64,000 nucleotides of DNA. Source: Roseococcus sp. SYP-B2431 (GTDB taxonomy: Bacteria; Pseudomonadota; Alphaproteobacteria; Acetobacterales; Acetobacteraceae). Each line of letters opens with the position of its first letter. Within the stretch, counting starts at the first letter, position 1. The DNA lies in NCBI RefSeq assembly GCF_004336745.1, contig NZ_SJXD01000025.1, positions 558,001 to 622,000 of the forward strand. The letters run 5' to 3'. Below are positions 43,699-52,500 of the stretch, piece by piece. Below the pieces are notes generated by a model. The model was not told the DNA's origin. It saw only the letters and a list, made by a program, of their open reading frames with translations, and did not search any database. Made by a program: the position numbers and the translations under genes.

Positions 43699-44193
43699 TC
43701 AGCCCCGGCCGCCCTGCATGCCCTGCAGCATGCTGATGTGCTGCTGGATGCCGGCGACCGCGATGGTCGAGATGATCCGGTCGTCGCGCGCGCCGGAGCT
43801 GACGCTGCGCTGATGGAGCGAGAGCAGCTCGCGATGGCCCGTGAGCTGACCTTGCAGGTACATCCGGTCGAAATCGGCGCCATTGAGCGTCTCCAGCTGG
43901 CGCAGCTGCCGCGTGTGCTCGGCCTCCATCTGCACCTGGCCCACCGGCAACGCGGCGAGCTCCATCGCCTGCATGATCGAGGTCTGCTCCGCGACCTCGA
44001 AGCCGGCGAAGGTCTTGACCGTCGCGGCGGCGGCGTGGTTCGGGGCGAGCCGGCTCGTCATGAGCGAGAAGGTGCTGGCGGAGACGATCCGCCGCCGCAG
44101 CTCGAGGTCGCCGCCTTGCGCGGCGGCGGGCAGGATCAGCGGAGCCAGCATGGCGGTGCCGGCAAGGCCGGCGAAGACGTTGCGACGGATCAT
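43699..44193 (-). CDS. DUF4142 exported ferritin-like protein
   Basis: 164-residue exported protein: signal MIRRNVFAGLAGTAMLAPLILPAAA, then the DUF4142 helices (STFSLMTSRLAPNHAAAATV, VKTFAGFEVAEQTSIMQAM, NGADFDRMYLQGQLTGHREL). Two-helix-hairpin ferritin-like fold; function unknown, often stress-associated. AAAGGAAG 6 nt before the ATG sets the start over a longer in-frame option. Confidence 0.82.
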   Translation of the reverse strand: MIRRNVFAGLAGTAMLAPLILPAAAQGGDLELRRRIVSASTFSLMTSRLAPNHAAAATVKTFAGFEVAEQTSIMQAMELAALPVGQVQMEAEHTRQLRQLETLNGADFDRMYLQGQLTGHRELLSLHQRSVSSGARDDRIISTIAVAGIQQHISMLQGMQGGRG

Positions 44194-44423
44194 GGGGCTT
44201 CCTTTCGCGGGTTGAGGTGACGAGAAGGCGGTCTTCCGGGGCTTGCCGCGGTCTGCCGCTCCTCCTCGGTCGGTGCAGGAGACGCCCGCGGCGACAGCCA
44301 GGGCGCAGGGAGCAGGCGCCGGCAGCCGGAGGCGGAGTCCAGCCGGCCGGCAGGTGCTCCCGATGTCTTCGGGCAGAGGGGCGGTGGATGAAACGTGGCG
44401 GCCGGCGAGCGTCGAGGACATGA

Positions 44424-45011
44424 TCAGAACGCGCGCCGACCGCTCGGGCTGGGTTCCTGGAGGGTCTGCACCCCGGTCGCCGCCGCGGCGGCCGTGTTGG
44501 GCAGGGGTGGCAACGCCGCCAGGATGGCCAGGGTCGCGGGACCGCCGCGCTGGAACGGAGCCCGGGACAGGGCCGCCAAGGCGACGTCGTCACGTCCTGT
44601 GTCGAGAGCGCCGGCGGCGGTGTAGAGGCCGTCGATCACGGGCTGCGCCGGCGCGGTGGGCGGGATCCCGAGGACGCTCCGCCACTCCTGACGCGCGATA
44701 TCCAGCTGCGGCCCGAGAGTGGGTGGCGAGAAGCGCAGCGTCGGGCTGCCCGGCAGCTCCACGGCGAGGAATTCCATCTGAGCGATGGCGCGCGCCGCGG
44801 CGGGGGGCGGCAGGCGGCCCGGAGACCTGAAGGCGGAGGCGGTGGACAGGACCGAGGAGCGGAGCGGGTCAGCGGCGCCAACCACCGCATTCGGAGGCAG
44901 GCTCGCGGAGGCGTAGGGGAGGGAAGGGGCGCAGGCCGAACAGGTCACGACGGCCAGCGCCAGGGCTCGGCCATAGCGGCTCCATCGACGGCTTTCCTTG
45001 CGTGTCGTCAC
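44424..45011 (-). CDS. putative lipoprotein, unknown
   Basis: 195-residue exported protein with basic N-terminus (MTTRKESRRWSRYG), hydrophobic core (ALALAVVTCSAC) and a likely lipidation cysteine there. The rest is Pro/Ala-rich with helical patches (AAARAIAQMEFLAVEL, DIARQEWRSVLGI). No family recognised. Just downstream of an AT-rich promoter region that also faces the patatin gene. Confidence 0.55.
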   Translation of the reverse strand: MTTRKESRRWSRYGRALALAVVTCSACAPSLPYASASLPPNAVVGAADPLRSSVLSTASAFRSPGRLPPPAAARAIAQMEFLAVELPGSPTLRFSPPTLGPQLDIARQEWRSVLGIPPTAPAQPVIDGLYTAAGALDTGRDDVALAALSRAPFQRGGPATLAILAALPPLPNTAAAAATGVQTLQEPSPSGRRAF

Positions 45012-45392
45012 TGCCGTCTCCCATGCATCGATGCCAGGAAGAACGGCCTCACCGTCACTTCGGTTTCAATAGCGAGCTGGTCAAATCTATTCATGACAAA
45101 TGTTAAGATTGTATCTGTGCAAATGTTAATGCGCCATTTTATGTATTTCTCCGAGTGTTTACAGAAGATGATCCGAATTAAATGTTTCGTCAATGAATAA
45201 TCAGCGTTTGTCGAATTCAGGCGAGGGGTGCGGAAGGCTGGCGCCCGTCAGCCAAGACTGTCCTGGGAACTGAACTACCTATTGGTGTGCTCTGAGGCGG
45301 GCGGGTGGCCGACCGGCGTTCGAGGAGCTTGTGGATTGGCCGGCGGCCGTCTCGACCGGGCAACCGGCGCCGCCCAGGCGGATTGAGGAGCT
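45012..45392. promoter_or_regulatory. AT-rich divergent promoter region
   Basis: About 380 bases of strikingly low GC between divergent genes. It holds two direct copies of CAAATGTTAA (45097-45106 and 45120-45129), 23 bp apart, i.e. about two helical turns, which looks like binding of one protein in tandem. A 61-codon minus-strand frame crosses the stretch (45008-45193) but is not protein-like. Low GC alone could also mean foreign origin. Confidence 0.45.
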
Positions 45393-46550
45393 ATGTCCAC
45401 ATCCGCTTCCCGCACTGAGCTTCCGAATCCGCTCCGCGCCCTCGTGTTGTCGGGAGGTCTCGCCCTGGGAGCTTTCGAAGCGGGGGCCTGCGCGGCCTAT
45501 GAAGAGGCTGGGGAGCGTGGCCCGGACTGGATCTCGGGCAGTTCCGTCGGCGCCATCAATGCGGCGATCTTCGCCGGCGCCCCGCCCGGCCGAGGCGCGG
45601 AGCGACTCCGGAGCTTCTGGCAGGGCCTGGCGACGGATCCCGCGCCCTTCGCCACCTATATGCTCGGGCCGCCGCCGGCCGTGGGCGCGTGGCGCAGGGC
45701 CTACAATCTCGCGGGCGCGATGCAATCGATGCTCATGGGCCATCCTGGCCTGTTCCGGCCGAGAGCGGCATCGCCCTTCGGGATCGGCCAGGCGCCGGCG
45801 GTCTTCGATCTGGAGCCGCTGGAACGCCGCCTTGCCGCGGCCGTGGACTTCGAGAGGCTGAATGGGGGGCCATGCCGCGTGAGCATCACGGCGACGGATG
45901 TCGTGTCGGGCGAGCGCGTCGTCTTCGACACCGCGGAAGGGGCCCGCATCACGCCGCGCCACCTGGTCGCCTCAGGCGCGCTGATGCCAGTCTTCGCGCC
46001 GGTGGAGGTGGAGGGGCGGCTGCTCGGGGACGGGGGCCTCTCGGTCAATGCGCCGCTCGACCTCGTGCTGGATGCGCCGCGCGCCGGCGCGCTGGACTGT
46101 GTGGTGGTCGAGCTCTTCGCTCCTGCGGGCAGCCGGCCGCGCTCCCTCGGCGCCTCGATGAGCCGCGCCGCCGACCTCGTCTTCGGCAACCAGACGCGGC
46201 GCCTGCTCGAAAGCCGCGGCAAGGAGCAGCGGCTCCGGCGTGCGATCGCGAGGCTTGCGGAGCGGCTGCCCGAGGCGGAGCGCGAGGACGCGGAACTGGC
46301 GGCGCTGCTCGCCCAGGCGGAGGGCGGCGGGCCCGCGACGGTGGTGTGCCTGGGTTACCGCGCCGGGCTGGACGAGGCCGGCCTGGGCGCGCCCTTCGAC
46401 TTCACGCCGGCGACGATCAAGGACCGCTGGGAGGCCGGTGCCGACGGCATGCGCCTCGCGCTGGGCAAGCTGCGCAGCGACCCCGCGGGCGAGGCGCCGG
46501 ACGAGGCCTTCCGCATCCACACGGTGGATGTTCAGCCCGGCGGCCGATAG
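45393..46550 (+). CDS. patatin-like phospholipase (RssA type)
   Basis: 385-residue patatin. Oxyanion run ALVLSGGLALGAFEAGAC, nucleophile elbow GSSVG with Ser51, and catalytic Asp213 in GDGGLSVNAPLD. No signal peptide, so probably cytosolic or peripheral, unlike the lipoprotein patatin at 4836. The C-terminal half (LVFGNQTRRLLESRGKEQRL) is a helical extension common to this subgroup. Its end overlaps the convergent MBL hydrolase gene by 19 bases. Confidence 0.87.
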   Translation: MSTSASRTELPNPLRALVLSGGLALGAFEAGACAAYEEAGERGPDWISGSSVGAINAAIFAGAPPGRGAERLRSFWQGLATDPAPFATYMLGPPPAVGAWRRAYNLAGAMQSMLMGHPGLFRPRAASPFGIGQAPAVFDLEPLERRLAAAVDFERLNGGPCRVSITATDVVSGERVVFDTAEGARITPRHLVASGALMPVFAPVEVEGRLLGDGGLSVNAPLDLVLDAPRAGALDCVVVELFAPAGSRPRSLGASMSRAADLVFGNQTRRLLESRGKEQRLRRAIARLAERLPEAEREDAELAALLAQAEGGGPATVVCLGYRAGLDEAGLGAPFDFTPATIKDRWEAGADGMRLALGKLRSDPAGEAPDEAFRIHTVDVQPGGR

Positions 46551-47428
46551 GCCGTCCCGTCCTCGGCGCGCGCCGGCCGGTCCAGATAGGTTCCGGCCTC
46601 CGGCCGCGCGAGCCGGTCGAAGTCCTTGGCAAGACGGTGCAGCGCGGCCCGCATCCCGGCCCCCCGCATGGCCCTTCCATGACCCGCCACCACCAGTTCC
46701 GGCTCAAGGGCGGCGAGGCGGCGCACGGATTCGCGCGAAGCCTCCCAATCCACCGTGAAATAGGCCGGTGGGCCGTGCATCTCGGGCGATTGGGTCATTG
46801 CGGCATAGGCGGATTCCTGCCGCGTGGTGATGAAGGCGTCGCCGGAAATCATCGCGCGGTCGGCCTCGCGCCAGAACGAGACATGGCCGACGCTGTGGCC
46901 CGGCGTGAAGACCCATCGCCACGCCGGTAGCACGGGCATGCCGCCATTCGCGCCGAGCGCGCGCAGCCGCGTGCCGAGGCGGACGGGGTCGCGGGGGAAG
47001 AGCGGCGAGAGCGTGCTCATGAGCCCGCCGCCCACGCCGGGATCGGGCGGCGGATAGGCTGCGGTGCCGTCCAGGTAGGGATGCTCCAGGGCATGTGCGA
47101 AAACCGGCACGTCCCATTCCTCCGCGAGGTCCACCAGCACGCCGACGTGATCGAAATGCCCATGGGTGAGCAGGATCGCCGCGGGCCGCGCGCCGGCGCC
47201 GAAGCGCGCCTCGGCGGCACGGGTGATCATCCCCTTGGTTCCGGGCAGCCCCGCATCGACCAGCACCCAGCCGCGGTCTCCGGCGCCGGCCGGGCCGAGG
47301 AAGGCCACGTTGACGATCGCGAGCCGCAGATAGGCGATGTCCGGCGCGACCTCATGCACCCCGTCGCCGCGCTCGTGATCGGCGGCGGCATCGAAGGCGG
47401 TGGCATCCTCGGGCAACGGAACAGGCAT
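46532..47428 (-). CDS. metallo-beta-lactamase-fold hydrolase
   Basis: 298-residue MBL-fold enzyme. Metal motif LTHGHFDHVG (about residue 93), WVFTPGHSVGHVSFW (third histidine), MISGDAF (bridging Asp) and VAGHGRAM (last His). Resembles glyoxalase II-like or quorum lactonase-like hydrolases; substrate not predictable. ATG 47428 has AGGAGAG 7 nt ahead; an earlier in-frame start adds 14 unlikely residues. Confidence 0.87.
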   Translation of the reverse strand: MPVPLPEDATAFDAAADHERGDGVHEVAPDIAYLRLAIVNVAFLGPAGAGDRGWVLVDAGLPGTKGMITRAAEARFGAGARPAAILLTHGHFDHVGVLVDLAEEWDVPVFAHALEHPYLDGTAAYPPPDPGVGGGLMSTLSPLFPRDPVRLGTRLRALGANGGMPVLPAWRWVFTPGHSVGHVSFWREADRAMISGDAFITTRQESAYAAMTQSPEMHGPPAYFTVDWEASRESVRRLAALEPELVVAGHGRAMRGAGMRAALHRLAKDFDRLARPEAGTYLDRPARAEDGTAYRPPG

Positions 47429-47505
47429 GAGGGCTCTCCTGTCAGTGGGGGCGGCTCGGATCGTGCTCACGGCGGAAGCACGGGCCTCGCGGGAACGAGG
47501 ATTCG

Positions 47506-47937
47506 CTAGGAGGCGGCCACGGTGAGCCGGAGCAAGGCCGCGAGATCAGGCTCGTCCACCAGGGATGCCGCGGCGGGGAGCCGGAACCATTGCCGCTGGC
47601 GCTGCATGTGCTCCGGCCAATGCGGCAGCTCCCGCTCAACGGTCATGCGGAATACGGTAACGTTGCAGCGCCGTTGCCTGCCGTCAGCCAGCATCTTCTG
47701 GTAGCCGTAGGATCCGATGGCCGAGGCGCTCATCCGGCCGATCAGGCCGGCCTCCTCGAAGGCCTCCTTGGCGGCAAGCTCGCGGCCGGTCAGGCCATCC
47801 TCGGCCCACCCCTTCGGCAGCACCCAGCGATGCGTTCGGCGGCTGGTGATCAGCAGCACTTCCATTCCTTCACCCGCATCCCGCAAGGGTATGGCAGCGA
47901 ATTGCTGGGCGACATCGGCCTTGGCAGGAGAGGGCAT
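47506..47937 (-). CDS. Nudix hydrolase (DIPP type)
   Basis: 143-residue Nudix protein similar to diphosphoinositol-polyphosphate/diadenosine hydrolases: WVLPKGWAEDGLTGRELAAK followed by EAFEEAGLIG forms the Nudix box, with Lys in place of the usual Arg of REUXEE. Substrate may be a nucleoside polyphosphate or inositol pyrophosphate. Full length. Confidence 0.88.
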   Translation of the reverse strand: MPSPAKADVAQQFAAIPLRDAGEGMEVLLITSRRTHRWVLPKGWAEDGLTGRELAAKEAFEEAGLIGRMSASAIGSYGYQKMLADGRQRRCNVTVFRMTVERELPHWPEHMQRQRQWFRLPAAASLVDEPDLAALLRLTVAAS

Positions 47938-48149
47938 GCGACGTGCTTAGCACGCGTCATGGGCGTCCCACGCCATCAAAGGTTGTGATCCGCCCCACCG
48001 CCGATGAGCTAGCTTCGCGTCAGCAAAAGGCGGGACCGAAGCGAAGTGGTCATTATGAGGAACTCGAGCGCCGGTCCTGCGATTGCGGCCTGCTCTTCGA
48101 CCCGGCCATGCGGGGCGCCGGTGGTCATCCACTTGGAAAGGTTTTCGCC

Positions 48150-48938
48150 ATGAACCGACTTTGCTCCACGCCAGGCCGGCGTGGCTTCGGCTCTGCTTTG
48201 CTGGCCGGGGCCGCGGCGGCCTGCGCCTGCGGCCGTCAGGCCCAGGCGCAGCCGGCGCATGGCAGCGGACCGCCGGCAGCCGGCGAACCGCCCTCGCTCC
48301 AGAGCCGGGCGCTGGCCGCCGGCGCGGCGCTGCTGCAGACCAAGGCGCCGCTGAACGCGATGGACCTCTACCTCAACGGCTTCCATTTCTACGCCGACGA
48401 CATGGGCCGGCCGGTCGAATCCCACCACTACTGCACCCATCTGACCGAAGACCTGCACCAGTGCACGATCTTCGACGGCAATACGCAGCAGTCCAGGCTC
48501 ATCGGGATCGAGTACATCATCTCGGAGCGGCTCTTCGTGCAGCTCCCGGAGGACGAGAAGCGGCTCTGGCACAGCCATCACTACGAGACCACCTCGGGAC
48601 AGCTCGTGATGCCAGGGATTCCGGAGGCGGTGGAGACCGTCGCCATGCGGCAGCTCGCCAATACCTACGGCAAGACGTGGCACACCTGGCAGGTGGACCG
48701 CGGCGATGCGCTGCCCCTCGGCATTCCGCAACTCATGATGGGATACACGCGCGACGGCCAGCTCGATCCACAGATCGTCGCGGCGCGAGACCGCGGTCTG
48801 GGCGTCTCCATGGCGGAGAAGCGGCGGGCCCGCTCGGAGATCACCGTTCCGACGCCAGCGGCCGGCGCGAATGCCTGGGAGAGCGGTCAGACGCCCCAGC
48901 TTGCCGTGAATGCGGTGGAGGTCCGGAACAGGCGTTAG
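48150..48938 (+). CDS. DUF1264 exported protein
   Basis: 262-residue protein with a twin-arginine-like signal (PGRRGFGSALLAGAAAACACG) and the DUF1264 core: APLNAMDLYLNGFHFYADD, ESHHYCTHLTEDLHQCTIFD, GIEYIISERLFVQLP and EKRLWHSHHYE. The family is related to plant oil-body-associated proteins; its rich histidine/cysteine content hints at metal binding. GGAAAGG 9 nt upstream fixes the start at 48150. A weak EcfG-like box (GGAAC-N16-CGAT) lies about 70 nt upstream. Followed by two stress-type microprotein genes. Confidence 0.85.
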   Translation: MNRLCSTPGRRGFGSALLAGAAAACACGRQAQAQPAHGSGPPAAGEPPSLQSRALAAGAALLQTKAPLNAMDLYLNGFHFYADDMGRPVESHHYCTHLTEDLHQCTIFDGNTQQSRLIGIEYIISERLFVQLPEDEKRLWHSHHYETTSGQLVMPGIPEAVETVAMRQLANTYGKTWHTWQVDRGDALPLGIPQLMMGYTRDGQLDPQIVAARDRGLGVSMAEKRRARSEITVPTPAAGANAWESGQTPQLAVNAVEVRNRR

Positions 48939-48970
48939 CTCGGCGCGGCGAAGCTCGCGCGAGAAATTTG

Positions 48971-48995
48971 TGAACCATCCGCCGGCCCATGGGTT
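48971..48995 (+). promoter_or_regulatory. EcfG-like stress promoter before microproteins
   Basis: TGAAC, spacer CATCCGCCGGCCCATG (16 nt), GGTT. One mismatch in each box, but the whole string closely parallels the one at 39679 upstream of DUF892, including most of the spacer. Confidence 0.5.
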
Positions 48996-49024
48996 CTTCC
49001 ATCGAGATCCAAAGGAGCATGTCC

Positions 49025-49219
49025 ATGTCATCCAAAGCGCATCCGCCCCCGGTTCCTCCCGCCAACCGCACGCCACAGGAACGTGACAAGCACGGGATGG
49101 GAGGAGCCGATCCGCGGGCCAACCAAGGCAAGGCGCGTGAGCCGACTCACGATCGCGACAGCGGGACGGACGGGGTCGCCCCCAATACCCATCATCAAGG
49201 CTATCAGCAGGATCGTTGA
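49025..49219 (+). CDS. 64-residue hydrophilic disordered protein
   Basis: MSSKAHPPPVPPANRTPQER followed by Gly/Asp/His-rich sequence ending THHQGYQQDR; no hydrophobic core, so likely disordered. AAGGAG lies 7 nt before ATG 49025 (an ATG 6 nt earlier is too close to it). Preceded by an EcfG-like promoter and followed 2 nt later by a similar gene. Resembles hydrophilin-like desiccation proteins by composition only. Confidence 0.55.
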   Translation: MSSKAHPPPVPPANRTPQERDKHGMGGADPRANQGKAREPTHDRDSGTDGVAPNTHHQGYQQDR

Positions 49220-49221
49220 TC

Positions 49222-49425
49222 ATGACCCAGCGCAACAAGGATCACACGAGCAAGCATGCGGGCGGGCCCGGCAGCAGTCACCAGGGAGGGAGCCACGGGG
49301 AGACCACCCGGACGCCGCCACCCGCCAAGGCTGGCGCCCCAACGAATAGCAACAGCAGCCGGGTGTCCGGCGGCGGCGGCGAGCGGGACAAGCATCACAC
49401 CCACGATCGAGCCACCAAGAGCTGA
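49222..49425 (+). CDS. 67-residue hydrophilic disordered protein
   Basis: MTQRNKDHTSKHAGGPGSSH, rich in Gly, Ser, His and Lys, ending DKHHTHDRATKS. Same style as the preceding protein, 2 nt away, so the pair is probably co-translated. No family recognised; a hydrophilin-like protective role is a guess from composition. Confidence 0.5.
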   Translation: MTQRNKDHTSKHAGGPGSSHQGGSHGETTRTPPPAKAGAPTNSNSSRVSGGGGERDKHHTHDRATKS

Positions 49426-49571
49426 CCGGGTCGCCATCAGATCGCCATCGCGCCGGCGCGCGTGAGGGCGCCGAGCGTCGGGGGGCAGCTCGGCTGAGCT
49501 GTCCGTCCAGGCAGGACAATGAAGCGCTTCCGCTTGGAGGCCGAGGGTCCGTCGTTCTGGGCCGTTGAAGA

Positions 49572-52500
49572 TCAAACCTTGCCGCCTCGCTCCTGACTGA
49601 GCCTTTCGGCGATGTCGACCCAGCGCGGGGAGGCCGCGAGCTGGTCGAGGCTGATCGACAGGCGGCGGCGCCAGTTCGGGTGCTCCTGGTCGGTCGCAGG
49701 CACATTGACGGGGTGGGCCTCGTCCGTGAGATCGTCGATCTGCACCATGGCGAGCATGGCCGGCGTCCTGGCCAGGAAGGCATGTACGGCCCTGGCGAGG
49801 CACGACGGGTCCGGCTCGCCGTCGTCGGCCGGCAGCGTGCCGGCCTCGCGCAGGGCGAGCAGCAGTTGCGAGCGGTCTCGTTGCCGATTCACGCGCTGTG
49901 CTTCGGACGCGGCTGCGTCGTGAAACAGGCCCAGCTCCTCCCGCAGTCGGATATCGCGGCCTTCCCACCAGCCGCGCAGCGTCGGCAGGTCGTGGCTCCC
50001 GACGACGGCAAGGGCCGGGGCCGGATAGTCCTCGGGAGGCAGGAAAGCGCCGCTTTCGCCATCCTGTTCAAAGAACAGGACACGGTATGACAGGATATTT
50101 GCGGCCGCCATGCGCTCGCGGAACCCTTCCGGTACGGTTCCCAGATCCTCGCCGACCACGAGGCACCGGTGGCGGTGGCTTTCCAAAGCCAGGATGCCGA
50201 TCATTTCTTCCATGGGGTACTGCAGATAGGCCCCGTCATCCGGCTTCTTGCCTTGGGGAATGAGATAAAGGTGCTGCAGGGCCATCACATGGTCGATCCG
50301 CAGCCCCCCGGCATGGCGCATGTTGGCGCGGAGGAGCTCGATGAAGCTGCGATAGGCTTCCGCGCGCAGGGCATGCGGATTGAAGGGGGGCAGGCCCCAA
50401 TCCTGCCCCGCGGTGTTGAAGATGTCCGGCGGCGCGCCGACCTGCGCGCCTGAGACCACCGCGATGGAATTGCTCCAGGTCTCCGCTCCGGCTCGATCGG
50501 CGCCCACCGCGAGATCGCGATAGAGGCCGACGGACATACCCAGCTCGACCGCGGTCGTGGCGGCGGTGGCCAGTTGGGTGTCGGCGATCCATTGCATCCA
50601 GGCCAGGAAGTCGACCCGGTCGCGATGGCGCTGCGCGAAATCCCGCACCTCGGGCGAGCCAGGGTCGCGGAAGCCTTCTGGCCAGTTGTGCCAGTCGGCA
50701 AGGCTGGGATCCTGCTGGGCGAAATGCTCACGCAGCGCGAGGAAGAGACAATGGCGCTCCAGCACCTCACCCTGCTCGCGGCAGAAGGCTCGGAAATCCA
50801 TCCATCTGGCCGAGGGGGCTGCGTCCCGGCAGGCGGCGAAGAGCGTCTCCAATGCGGAGAGCTTCAGCGCGGTGACCTCGCCATAGGCCACCAGGGGGCT
50901 GGAGCAACAGGCCTCGAGCCGCGCTTTGAAGTTCATGCTCGCGATGAGGGCCTGAGCTTCCGCGCAGTCCTGCAGTTCCGGGATGGCCTGGACGTCGATG
51001 TAGAGGATGTTCAGCAGCAGGCGGCTGGCCGGGGAGTAGGGGCTCGCATGCTCCGGGTCGTCGTGGAACATGGCGTGCAGCGGGTTCAGGCCGATGAGCG
51101 CCGCGCCCTGCTCGGCCGCAAGTTCGACGAGCCTGCGAAGGTCGCTGAAGTCCCCGATGCCCCAGTTGCCGGCCGAACGCAGGAGATAGAGCTGGGCCGC
51201 GACGCCCCAGAGGCGCTCGCCCCTCTCCGACGCCGCGGGCAGCCAGCACCGGCCCGGCGTGACGATCAGCAGGGTGCTCGCGCCTCCCGGCTCGAGATTC
51301 AGGCGATGATAGCCCCAGGGAAGGCCATCGGGCAGCGACAGCTTGCGCCGCTGCAGGTCAAGTCCTTCCACCCGAGCGCTCTCGAGCAGGTCGAGAGAGG
51401 CGAAATCTGTCCGCCCCTGTCGCTCCGCGCCATCTTCCAGGGTGAGGCGCCACTGAACGATCGTCGCTGTTGCGGGCAGGACCAGGGCCGCGCCGGACTC
51501 CTCGGGCCCGAGCACGACAACGGCCGGGAGGGTCTGCAGCCAAGCATCCAGGTCCAGGCGGTCCAGCTCTGCCCGGGCCGCCGCGTCGTCGGTGACGTCG
51601 AGCCCCATGGCGGTCAGCAGCCCAGTTTTGGCCTCGGCGGTCGGGCGGACCATCTCCCCATGGGCGTTACGGAATTCGGGCTCGATGCCCATGCGCAGGG
51701 CGAGCCTGTCGAGGCTCGACTCCTCTCCCGCCGTTTTGCCGGCCCCGGCCGTCTCGATAGTCCAGCGAACCGACCAAGGGCCGAGCACCTCACCGGAAGC
51801 CTGCGCCCCTTCCTCCCAGATCACCCGGCTGACGACCGCGGGGAAGCCGGCCACGGTCTGGCCGGAGAGGTTGGCGGCCAGCACCAGCGTCTCCCCGCCG
51901 GCTACCGCCCAACGCACCACCACCGCACCGTCAGCCACCGCCCTATGCGTGCCGCCGGCCCGGATGCGGGACAGGCGCGGTACGATCTCGGCACGGCGTG
52001 CCGCGATGGCGCGCCGATACCAGCCGAGCCAATCCGCATGGGCTCCGAACTCGCGATCCTCCCAAACCAGTTTCGCCGAGGTGAAGGTGGCCTCGGCCAT
52101 GGGATCGGGGATGCGCTCGCGCATCTCGGGGTCCTGGAATTCAGGGAAGCGGGCGAACTCCTCACGCCGGCCGTTCCGCACCGCATCGGCGAGCTCGGGG
52201 CCGAAATCGCAGAAGAAGGGGAAGGGCTGCGCGGCAGCCCATTCCTCCCCCATGAAGATCATGGGAATCTGCGGCAGCAGCAGATAGACGGCTGCCACGG
52301 CGCGGACCGCTTCCGGCGGCGCGAAGTTCGTCAGGCGGTCGCCGAAGGCGCGATTGCCGACCTGGTCGTGGTTCTGGATGAAGGCGACGAAGGCCGTTGG
52401 CGGCAGGCCGACGCTGGGCTCGCCCCGGGCATGACCGCGATAGGGCATGACCTCGCCCTGAAAGGCGAAGCCTTCCGCCAGCGCGCGGGCGAGCTTCCCG

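Noticed and set aside
45008-45193. 61-codon minus-strand ORF in the AT-rich region
   Set aside because: No ribosome site and a start made of AT-rich promoter sequence; better read as regulatory DNA.
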